Source: Anaerolineae bacterium
GTDB lineage: Bacteria; Chloroflexota; Anaerolineae; Aggregatilineales; JAFGMM01
Assembly: GCA_027494055.1 (NCBI GenBank)
Contig: JAOSJO010000025.1
Coordinates: 483,329-547,328, forward strand
Direction of reading: 5' to 3'
Length of the DNA: 64,000 bases
Position 1 is the stretch's first letter; every line of letters begins with the position of its first letter. The position numbers were made by a program, and so were the translations under genes. Shown piece by piece: positions 8,120 through 15,721 of this stretch. The notes below the pieces were generated by a model. That model did no database searches. It was not told where the DNA came from and saw nothing but the letters and a program-made list of their open reading frames with translations.

Positions 8120-8830
8120 CTACTCCTCGACGACGAAGTCGAATAGCATGTACGCCGCCGCCATGAACACCAGGTCATAGGCCAGCAGCACGAACGGCCA
8201 GGAGAGCCACCGCTCCACCATCTCGCCGGCGATGACGCCGCGCGAGCCGTTCACCGCCGCGATGATGAGCGGCAGCGCCACCGGCAGCAGCACAATCGGC
8301 AGCAGCATCTCACGGCCCCGCGCGTGCACGGTGATCGACGCGAGCAGGGTGCCCACCGCCGCAAAGCCGACGATGCCCAGCGTCATTATCGCCCACAGCG
8401 CCGGCGCGAACAGGCTCACGCCGAAGAGCACCGTCAGCAGCGGCACCAGCACCACCCCAACGGCCAGCATGAACAGCACGTTGCCGATCATCTTGCCGAA
8501 GAACAGCGTGCTCCGGTCCACCGGCGCGAGCAGCAGCGCGTCGAGCGAGCCGCGATCCTTCTCCTGCGCCAGCGAACGGTTGAAGCCCAGGGTCCCGGCA
8601 AACGCCAGCGTCACCCAGAGCACGCCGGCGATGGCGTCCTGCCGCGCCTGCCGGTTCAGCGAGAGCGCCAGGCTGAACGTCACCACAGCCAGCACGGCAA
8701 ACAGCAGCATTGCGCTGACCATCTCGCGGCTGCGCAGCTCGGCGCGCAGGTCCTTCCACGCAATGGCCGCAACCGCCTTGAAGAACGGCGTCGCACGGGG
8801 TTGAATGGGCGTCAAGCGATGCTCCTGCAA
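8120..8830 (-). CDS. ccmB: heme exporter subunit CcmB
   Basis: 236 residues with six predicted membrane helices. It matches CcmB, the membrane partner of CcmA in System I cytochrome c maturation. Family features are the N-terminal 'AIAWKDLRAELRSREMVSAM', 'FNRSLAQEKDRGSLDALLLAP' after helix 2, and the final 'LAYDLVFMAAAYMLFDFVVEE'. The CcmAB complex uses ATP to release holo-CcmE from CcmC. The gene lies downstream of ccmA, separated by a 146-base palindromic element. A ccmC gene would normally follow but does not. Confidence 0.93.
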   Translation of the reverse strand: MQEHRLTPIQPRATPFFKAVAAIAWKDLRAELRSREMVSAMLLFAVLAVVTFSLALSLNRQARQDAIAGVLWVTLAFAGTLGFNRSLAQEKDRGSLDALLLAPVDRSTLFFGKMIGNVLFMLAVGVVLVPLLTVLFGVSLFAPALWAIMTLGIVGFAAVGTLLASITVHARGREMLLPIVLLPVALPLIIAAVNGSRGVIAGEMVERWLSWPFVLLAYDLVFMAAAYMLFDFVVEE

Positions 8831-8840
8831 ACAGGTGTAA

Positions 8841-8964
8841 CCACTGAGGCACAGAGTTCACAGAGAAAGTCGCCGGCAGCTTCCCGAAAGCTCGCAGCTT
8901 TCGGGAAGCTACAACGCGATCTGCCTGATTTCAAGGGAGCCTCCTGATCTCTGTGGCTCAGTGG
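8841..8964. repeat. nested inverted-repeat element between ccmA and ccmB
   Basis: The outer arms are CCACTGAGGCACAGAG (8841-8856) and CTCTGTGGCTCAGTGG (8949-8964), which are inverse complements apart from one base. Inside sits a perfect 15-bp palindrome, 8878-8892 with 8896-8910, bounded by AGCT. The outer sequence belongs to the 'CCAC-GAG-CACAGAG' class of dispersed intergenic repeats; a related fragment lies near 12,275-12,300. It has no coding capacity and probably inserted into an existing ccmA-ccmB spacer. Confidence 0.7.
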
Positions 8965-8976
8965 TCCCACTCTTCC

Positions 8977-9690
8977 TCACCCAAAGATCGTCGCGCCGGT
9001 GACGCGGCTGTACAGTGCTGCAAAGTCCTGCGCGTCGGCCCCGTCAGGCGCGCCCGCGTGCACGATCTTCCCCCTGGCAAGTACGGCGACCTGATCCGCC
9101 AGCGCCAGCCCCCGCGCCAGGTCATGCGTGGTCATCAGGATGGTGCGGGGCCGGTCGGCGATCACCTCGCGCAGCAGGCGGTCAAGCAGCGCCGCCGCCT
9201 CCGGGTCGAGGCCGGTGTACGGCTCGTCGAGCAGGAGGATATCGGGGTCGTGCAGCAGCGCGCGCCCAATGGAAAGGCGCTGCTGCATCCCCCGCGAGAA
9301 GGTACGGACCACGTCGTGCGCGCGCGCGGCGAGGCCCACCTGCGTGAGGATCGCCTCCACCCGGTCGCCCGCGCCGTCGAGGCTGTACATACGTGCAAAG
9401 AACGCCAGGTTCTCCCTGGCGGTGAGGTCCTCGTAAAGCAGGGGCTGGTGCAGCACCACGCCGAGCCGCTGGCGCACCGCGCCGGCGTTGCGCGGCAACT
9501 CGTAGCCGCCCACACGCACGACGCCCATGCTGGGCTTGCTCAGCGCGGCGAGGATGCGCATGAGCGTGGTCTTGCCCGCCCCGTTGGGACCGAACAGCGC
9601 CAGGAACTGGCCCGCCTCGACGGTCAGGTCAACGCCGCGCAACACCGGGCGCAGACCGAACGCTTTCATCAGGTTGCGGACTTCGATCAT
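8977..9690 (-). CDS. ccmA: heme exporter ATP-binding protein CcmA
   Basis: A 237-residue ABC ATPase. Walker A is 'GPNGAGKTTLMR', the signature 'FSRGMQQRLSIGRALLHDP' and Walker B 'ILLLDEPYTGLD', with the switch His in 'ILMTTHDL'. The signature form and linkage to ccmB identify CcmA instead of a generic exporter. It powers removal of heme-loaded CcmE from CcmC. It lies 67 bases after the CcmI-like gene and shares its direction with the rest of the ccm cluster. Confidence 0.93.
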   Translation of the reverse strand: MIEVRNLMKAFGLRPVLRGVDLTVEAGQFLALFGPNGAGKTTLMRILAALSKPSMGVVRVGGYELPRNAGAVRQRLGVVLHQPLLYEDLTARENLAFFARMYSLDGAGDRVEAILTQVGLAARAHDVVRTFSRGMQQRLSIGRALLHDPDILLLDEPYTGLDPEAAALLDRLLREVIADRPRTILMTTHDLARGLALADQVAVLARGKIVHAGAPDGADAQDFAALYSRVTGATIFG

Positions 9691-9757
9691 GGGATAGACG
9701 ATTCTGTGACGCCGGCGCAGGGGCGCAGCCGCGCCGCGCCCCGACAGGATAGACGCA

Positions 9758-10096
9758 TCAGCGCGCCTTCGCTTTGACCCTGGCTTTGTCTGCCTTCGCA
9801 GTCGCCTCGGACGCAGCCCGAAGCCGGTCGATCTCTTGGAGGAGCGCCACGCCCTGCGCCACCAGCGCCTCGCGGCGCGCGGCGTAATCCTCGTCGGTCA
9901 ACTTGCCCGTCTGGTAGTCAAAGTCCAGCTCGCGGATGGCGGCGAGCACCGTCTCGCGCTGCGCCTCAAGCTCATCAAGCGCGGTGGGCGGCGCGATGGC
10001 CTCCTCAGGTTCGCCGCGCTGGAACACCGGGCGCAGCACGATATAGCCGACGACGGCGAGGAGAACAAGCGCACTGATCAGGCCGGGAATGCTCAT
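9758..10096 (-). CDS. small membrane-anchored CcmI-like protein
   Basis: 112 residues: one N-terminal membrane helix (about 3-22, 'GLISALVLLAVVGYIVLRPVF') and a soluble tail with 'AAIRELDFDYQTGKLTDEDYAARR', followed by a coiled-coil-like Ala/Arg/Lys segment. This helix plus 'ELDFDYQTGKL..EDY' pattern is found in small proteins next to ccmA and in the N-terminal part of CcmI. A role in the maturation complex is inferred from position. It lies between the decayed epimerase and ccmA. Confidence 0.7.
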   Translation of the reverse strand: MSIPGLISALVLLAVVGYIVLRPVFQRGEPEEAIAPPTALDELEAQRETVLAAIRELDFDYQTGKLTDEDYAARREALVAQGVALLQEIDRLRAASEATAKADKARVKAKAR

Positions 10097-10210
10097 AGAT
10101 GATCGACTCTTTCAACGAGTAACGTGTCTGGGCGAAGACTCTCAGGCAACGCGAACGGTTCGCGCTTTCGTCGCCCCTTTGGCGGCGTAGCGCGGTGACA
10201 GGTCCTCTTA

Positions 10211-11036
10211 CTATGCCAGCCCTGACCGGTAGCTTGGGTAGGCCGGCTGCCACGCCAGTTCCTGCTTGACCCTGGCATTGCTGCAACCCAAAGACGGTAG
10301 GAATTTTGGCCCACCCGCCGGGGGCAGCAGCGCCCAGTTGCGCCGCGATATGGGTGAACAGGCGCTCGTAGCTGACTGGCTCATCATCGACGATGTTGTA
10401 CACACTGTTTGAGGGGCGTTCTCCGTGGCGGCGACAACGGCACGGGCCATGTCAACGACGTGAACCAGTGAGACTAAATCACTGCCGTCGCCCGGTAGGC
10501 CAGGCGACCCTGCCGCGCAGCCTGACGCCACCCGTCCTCACGACCTGTGCCCGCGCCATAGAACAGCCCGCCGCGCAGAATGCACCACGCCAGCGCCGAA
10601 CCGCGAACGATCCCTCCATATCCGCCGCCGACTGAGTTACCGCCGCAGGCTGCAAGGGCGCTGACTCATCCACTATTGCATGTCCATTGTCGCCGTAGAG
10701 CAGCGCGATGCTCTGTTGAATGTAGCGTTTCCGTTCCGTTTGGCCCTCGCATCAGATTGCGCGTCCCTTCACGTCGGATGCGATCATTGAGGCTCCAACC
10801 CTGATCCTCAGACTTTGGGATGGCAGGGCGTCGCGCGTCATCCCGCGCTGCTTCATTGAGGCTCTCGCGTTCAAAAACGTCCCCGACGATTGGCTCGACG
10901 CCGGCATGGCGCGAAGTGCGCCTCTTCACGCCGGCGGACAACAGCCTTGACTGTGTGCCCGCGTTCAACGAGGCGCGGAATCACGTTCCTTCCCAAGACA
11001 CCCGTTGCGCCAACCACCCAGGACGATCATCTAGCT
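10211..11036 (-). pseudogene. decayed NAD-dependent epimerase/dehydratase
   Basis: Pieces of one extended SDR protein lie in the right order on the minus strand but in constantly changing frames. They include 'RHAGVEPIVGDVFERESLNE', then 'IPKSEDQGWSLNDRIRREGT', 'VDESAPLQP', 'LVSLVHVVDMARAV', 'YNIVDDEPVSYERLFTHIAA' and a C-terminal 'KQELAWQPAYPS'. These match the DVxD, substrate-binding and NAD-epimerase C-terminal parts. The span of about 275 codons is shorter than the usual 300-310, so deletions dominate. The density of breaks is far above that of neighbouring genes. It is either a true pseudogene inside the ccm cluster or a stretch of poor consensus. Confidence 0.75.
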
Positions 11037-11039
11037 CTT

Positions 11040-11625
11040 TCAGGAACTGGTCAGCCGTTCGAGGCGGACACGCAGGTCATCGAATCGAGGGCCGTAGTAG
11101 AACCGGTCGATGTAGCCGTCCTGGTCAATCAGGTATGTCCGGCACGCCGTCCACCTTGTACACGTCGCCGATGCGTTGCTCCAGGTCGCGCCCGTTGGGG
11201 AACGTCGGCCGAACCCCCCCAGGTAGGCGTTCGCCAGGTTCTCCGGGTCCACCCAGTCGATGCCGATGAACATGACGCCTTTGTCTTTGTACTCCTGCCA
11301 GAAGGCTTCGAGCAGCGGCGCCTCATCTTTGCACGGCTCGCACCACGACGCCCAGAAGTTGACGAGCACCACCTGCCCGCGCAAGTCGGAGAGCCGGATG
11401 GTCTCGCCATCGAGCGTCTCCAGCGTGAAGTCGTGCGCGAGGTTGCCGCCTGTGGGCCGGCTCTGGTTCGCCTGTATGAGCGCAACCGCCACAATCGCAA
11501 AGAAGATCAGCGCGACGCCAATGGCGACCCACCCCCAAACAGGGATGCGCCCCTCCCCTCGCCTCTTCGGGCGGCTCCGCCGCGTCGCCGTGCTGGACCT
11601 CAACGAATTCGCGTTCTTCAGCCAT
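11040..11625 (-). CDS. TlpA/ResA-like thioredoxin for cytochrome c maturation, frameshifted
   Basis: A membrane-anchored thioredoxin. One N-terminal helix ('VWGWVAIGVALIFFAIVAVA') is followed by an AhpC/TSA-Redoxin domain with the CxxC active site in 'VNFWASWCEPCKDEAP'. It should reduce apocytochrome or CcmH cysteines outside the membrane (CcmG/ResA role). The start is taken at 11625 ('MAEEREFVEVQHGDAAEPP'), four bases after the ccmH stop. A frame change near 11,560 joins that segment to the helix. A pair of opposite frame changes (near 11,213 and 11,140) garbles about 25 residues; the other frame restores 'TFPNGRDLEQRIGDVYKVDG'. Confidence 0.85.
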
Positions 11626-11629
11626 CACG

Positions 11630-12220
11630 TCACGATACCTCGTCGAGTTCGCGCTCCAGCCGGGCGCGGTAGTCGTCGTCATCGCCGTCGCCAGCGTCGT
11701 CCGCCGGCGCGCCGGCGCTGCCGTTCGACGCCACCGCCTCAGCCGGGGGTGCGTCAGCCGCCGCGCCCGCCGGAGCCGGCCGGTTGCGCTGCCACTTGCG
11801 ATACTGCCAGTAGAAGATGCCCCCGCCCACGACCAGCGCCAGGATCGGAGCCGCCGCCAGCAGCAGGTTGATGAGCGGGTCGCTGGGCAGTTCGAGGACG
11901 CGCTGGCCGTATTGCGCCACGAAATAGTCAACGATCTCCTGGTCGGTCCAGCCCTCGGCGAGGAAGTCCTTGATCTGCTGCCGCCACGCGACGCACGCCG
12001 GCGTGCCGCAGGCGTCGAGTGGGATGCTCTCGCACTGCGGGCAGTACAGCCGGCTCGCCACGCGATTCACGTCGTCCGCCGTGACTGTGATCTCGCCCTC
12101 CTGCGCCAGCGCGGGGGCGGCGAGGGTGGTGAGGATCAGCAGGCAGACCGCCAGAACCCAACTGTATCGCTTCAGGGACGCCATCATGCTTGCCCCAGCC
12201 TCTCCTGTAAGCCGCAACAA
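11630..12220 (-). CDS. ccmH: cytochrome c maturation protein CcmH with an unusual four-Cys motif
   Basis: A signal peptide (ending 'APALAQEGE') leads to the CcmH three-helix domain and a C-terminal membrane helix ('PLINLLLAAAPILALVVGGG'), then an acidic, Ala-rich tail. The canonical LRCxxC site reads 'RLYCPQCESIPLDACGTPAC', keeping CxxC but adding a second Cys pair six residues on. CcmH reduces or presents apocytochrome cysteines to CcmF outside the membrane. The start is probably an internal Met (the 'MMASLKRYSW' region), since the first dozen residues are not signal-like. It is four bases upstream of the thioredoxin gene. Confidence 0.9.
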   Translation of the reverse strand: MLRLTGEAGASMMASLKRYSWVLAVCLLILTTLAAPALAQEGEITVTADDVNRVASRLYCPQCESIPLDACGTPACVAWRQQIKDFLAEGWTDQEIVDYFVAQYGQRVLELPSDPLINLLLAAAPILALVVGGGIFYWQYRKWQRNRPAPAGAAADAPPAEAVASNGSAGAPADDAGDGDDDDYRARLERELDEVS

Positions 12221-12304
12221 CCGTCGATCAAAGAGACGCGGCGGACACGGGGCTATTTTAACCCGAAATCCCGGTGGACTCCGTGTCTCCGTGGTGGATC
12301 ATGC

Positions 12305-14663
12305 CTATGCCTTCGCAGCGCTCCCGCCCGCCGGGATCTCCGCGCGTCGCTCGGCAGGGACGCGCTCCGGGTGCGGCCAGGCGGCGAGCAACGTCCCGAT
12401 GATGAGCATGACCCCGCCAAGCCACACCAGCCCCACCAGCGGGTTCAGGTAGACCTTGAGCGTGACCGTCTCGCCCATATTCTCCCAACTGGCGAGCAGG
12501 ACGTACACATCGCCGGAGAGCGGGCTGTAGAGGGCGGGCGGCGTCATCGACTGGTTGCCCCGCGCGCTGACAAACATCTCGCGCATCGGCGCAAGCTGCG
12601 CCACCTCGCGCCCGCCATCAAACACCGTGACATTGGCGCGCGTGATCATCACGTCCGGGCCGGCGTCGAAATCCAGGCCGTCGTAGCGGATGGTGTAGTG
12701 CTCAATCGAGAGCGCATCGCCGCGCGCGAGCGTCTGCTGCGTTTCCGTCTGGAACACCGTCGAGCCGATGATGCCCATACCCAGCACGACGATCCCCAGG
12801 TGGATGAAGTAGCCGCCATAGCGCCGCTGGTGAATCTGGAACAGGCGCGCCAGCGCGGTCAACGGGTTCTCGCCGCGCGCCCTGACGCGCGCGCGCACGC
12901 CCTTGACATACTCGTACAGCGTCGAGAAGCCCGCAAAGCCGATGAAGCCATAGGCCAGCACCGCGCCGGTGGCGAGCGCGTTGTCGTTCAGGTCGGGGAC
13001 AAACGTCAGCAGCGCCAGCGCCGCATACGCGCCGATCAGGGCGTTGATCAGGGCGACTGTCGACAGGTCGCGCTTCTCGCTGCGCCGCCGGATGAGGGCA
13101 TACAACCCGGTGAGGGCCACGCCGATCACAGCGGCAATCACGACAGCCAGCGCCGTGACCTCGACGCCGCCGGCGATCAGCAGCAAGGCGACCATCAGCG
13201 CGAGGGTCAGGGCCGTGGGCACGCGCATCGAGCGCCCCAGCCGCTCCGCCGAGGCGCTGCGCCACGCAGCGAGGGGCGCGATGCCCATCAGGATGAACAG
13301 CGCCGCGAACAGTGGCCCGGCGACGCGCTCGAAGTACGGCGGCCCCATCGTGATCTTCTGGTTGAGGAACAGCTCCGAGATGATGGGCACGCCAAACGAC
13401 CCCCAGAACACGGCGACCGCGATGCTGACAAACGCCAGGTTGTTGAGCATGAACACGCTCTCGCGCGAGAACCAGCTCTGCACACGCGCCTCGGCCTTCA
13501 GCCCGCGCCAGCGGCTCGCGAGCAACGCCAGCGAACCGATCACGACGATGGTCACGAAAGCCAGCATCGGCGCGCCGATGGGCGACTCGGCGAACGAGTG
13601 CACCGACGACACCCACGCCGCTGCGCGTGGCGAACGTCCCGAAGATCACCAGCCAGTAGGTCAGGATGATGAGGATCATGTTCCAGCGCTTGAGCATCCC
13701 GCGCTTCTCCTGGATCATGATCGAGTGCAGGAACGCGGTCGCGGTCAGCCAGGGGAGCATCGCGGCGTTCTCGACCGGGTCCCAGCCCCAGTAGCCGCCC
13801 CAGCCGAGCACGTCATACGCCCAGCGCCCGCCGAGGATGAGGCCCAGGCTGAGGAAAAGCCACGCCACCAGCGCCCATCGGCGCGTGACGCGAATCCACG
13901 CCGCGCCATACTCGCGCACCGCCAGCGACGCAATCGCGAACGCGAAGGGGATCACCAGGCTCACGAAGCCCAGGTAGAGCATCGGCGGGTGGATCACCAT
14001 GCCGAAATGCCGCAGCAGCGGGTTCAGGCCCAGGCCGTCGGTTTCCGCGCCGGGGAAGGGCGGTTGCAGCCAGAAGCTGAGCGTGCCGTCCGTCATCTGG
14101 TACGGCGCAACCGGGACCGTGCCGGCGGGTTGCAGCGCGGTCGCCCCGATGCGCCCGGTGTCCGGGTCGGCCCAGAACCGGTCGAAGGGGTTGGCGAAGA
14201 ACGCCGTCAGCGCGAGGAAGAACGCCAGCGTGAGCATGGTCACGGCGAGGACGAAGGGCATCAGGCGGCGATGGCTCCGCCAGTTGATGAGCACGGCGGC
14301 AGCGCCGAAGACGCTCATCAGCCACGACCAGAAAAGCAGCGACCCCTGCTGCCCGCCCCAAAGCGCCGTGACCTTGAAGAAGAGGTCAGAACTGCGCATC
14401 GTTGTGCTGTGCACGTAGGCAAGCTGGAAGTCGCCATCGACGAGCGCGATGACCAGCGTGCCGCACGAGATCGTCAGCAGCACGAACGCGGCCAACGCTG
14501 CGTTGCGCGCGCTGAGCACCCAGCGCGCGCGCTCGCCGCTCAGCGGCACCGCGACGTTCCCCGGCATGAGCACCGGGCCAGCGCCCCACAGCGCCGCCGC
14601 CGCCGCGTAGACCGCGCAGATGAGACCGAGCACCATCGTGACCAGGCCGATTTCGGCGATCAT
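12305..14663 (-). CDS. ccmF: cytochrome c heme lyase subunit CcmF, frameshifted
   Basis: About 785 residues after repair, with some fifteen membrane helices. The WWD heme-handling domain is intact ('LGWGGYWGWDPVENAAMLPW'), preceded by 'GGQQGSLLFWSW' and followed by 'FGTFATRSGV'. CcmF takes heme from CcmE and ligates it to apocytochrome c. The frame breaks at the CCC run 13,612-13,614; removing one base gives 'SGVVSSVHSFAESPIG', the expected family sequence. The ATG at 14,663 ('MIAEIGLVTM') is preferred over a 19-codon extension. It is longer than most CcmF proteins (about 650), with the excess in the C-terminal half. Confidence 0.93.
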
Positions 14664-14775
14664 GCCGTATCCTTTGTGAAACAACCTTGATGAATGGCGG
14701 GCGATACTGCGCGCAGGCACGCGACAGCGCCACGCAAGCGCCGCGCGCCCCCAACTGGCCCCTTACCGGTGCGGC

Positions 14776-15320
14776 CTAGCCGGCCTGCTCCGGCACAGCC
14801 TCGTCGTAGCGGGTGGGGCACTTGAGCATGAGGTCGGTGGCGTGGAAGACGCCGTCCGCCCCCATGTAGCCGGTGAGGATCGCCTGCGCCTCGTGCTGGA
14901 GCAGGTCAGGCATGGGCATCCCTCCACCACCACCGGGACGCGCGCCCGGCTGGTGTCGCTCGCCGCAACGTGCAACGCCTGCGCGAGGCCGCCCTCGTCC
15001 TCGATCTGTGCGGTGTCATCGCTGATGTGGGCGATGGTGAAGTGCAGTTCCATCGGGTCTTCCTGGAACTTGATCGTGTCGCCGAGCACGACGCCGGAGG
15101 TCTGAACCGTCTCGCCGACCAGCTCCGGGCGGTTGACCAGCTCCTCGACGGTGATGAAAAAGCGGCCACTGGTGAGCGTCCCCGCGACCACCAGAATCAC
15201 CACCGCCGCGAGGATCAGAAGGCCGCCGATGAGGAATTTCATGTTCAGGCCGCCGCCCTGGGCTACGGGTTCGTGTGCTGACTCTTCTTCGGGGCTATCG
15301 GCCCAGGTGATGTCTGCCAT
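14776..15320 (-). CDS. ccmE: heme chaperone CcmE with a CxxxY heme-binding motif, frameshifted
   Basis: A signal-anchor (about 25-50, 'FLIGGLLILAAVVILVVAG') is followed by an OB-fold ('FFITVEELVNRPELVGETVQ'). The frame breaks in the GGG at about 14,920; one extra G gives 'VVVEGMPMPDLLQHEAQAIL' and a stop at 14,776. The family heme-binding HxxxY is replaced by C-x-x-x-Y in 'LMLKCPTRYDEA'. That Cys variant is known from archaeal and Desulfovibrio CcmE (System I*). It carries heme from CcmC to CcmF outside the membrane. AAGGAG lies nine bases before the ATG. It is the first gene of the ccm cluster. Confidence 0.9.
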
Positions 15321-15488
15321 GCCGCACTCCTTGAAACAACCCTACACTGCCACACGTGCGCCGCGCTCGCGCCGAATCCTATATGAGCGATTCTACCCAC
15401 AAGGGAGGCATTTTCCAAGCGCAGCAATCACGCTATTCAGATGATATTAGTCACCATTGCCTTACACTCCGGCAACAGACGGTGGGCG

Positions 15489-15537
15489 CGCGCTGTGTCA
15501 GATCGGTAACAGCCTGTCCCCAGGCTGTAACAGCGCG
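15489..15537. other. nested stem-loop upstream of the macroglobulin gene
   Basis: The outer arms CGCGCTGT (15,489-15,496) and ACAGCGCG (15,530-15,537) enclose an inner stem ACAGCCTG (15,509-15,516) with CAGGCTGT (15,521-15,528). ACAG/CTGT is repeated in both stems. It lies about 115 bases before the predicted -10 box. It could be an operator, an insulator or a repeat unit. Confidence 0.5.
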
Positions 15538-15651
15538 GCCATGCGCGCGCAACAGCCAGCGGCTACAATCCGCTTTGGATCGCGCGCCGGCAGCGCAGCG
15601 CGCCGGCGGCGCGGCGGCACCCGGCATCGTCGAGCCGCCGCCGTTCCGATG

Positions 15652-15657
15652 TATAAT
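15652..15657 (+). promoter_or_regulatory. -10 box for the macroglobulin gene
   Basis: A TATAAT, 65 bases upstream of the ATG at 15,722, in a GC-rich setting; no clear -35 box. Confidence 0.5.
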
Positions 15658-15721
15658 CAGCGCACCCGACCACCATGCAATCGAACCACCGCGAGGTTCT
15701 GTCACGATAGCGAGGAGCACT

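Larger units (their letters stand above)
15321..15721. other. divergent intergenic region ccmE / alpha-2-macroglobulin, 401 bases
   Basis: It contains a nested stem-loop (15,489-15,537) and a TATAAT box (15,652-15,657) facing the macroglobulin gene. The open frame that continues upstream of the macroglobulin ATG shows no protein-like sequence, so no extra gene is called. Confidence 0.5.

Noticed and set aside
11912..14690. Long plus-strand open frames opposite ccmF and ccmH
   Set aside because: They are Arg/His/Ala-rich shadows caused by high GC in a strongly supported minus-strand gene.
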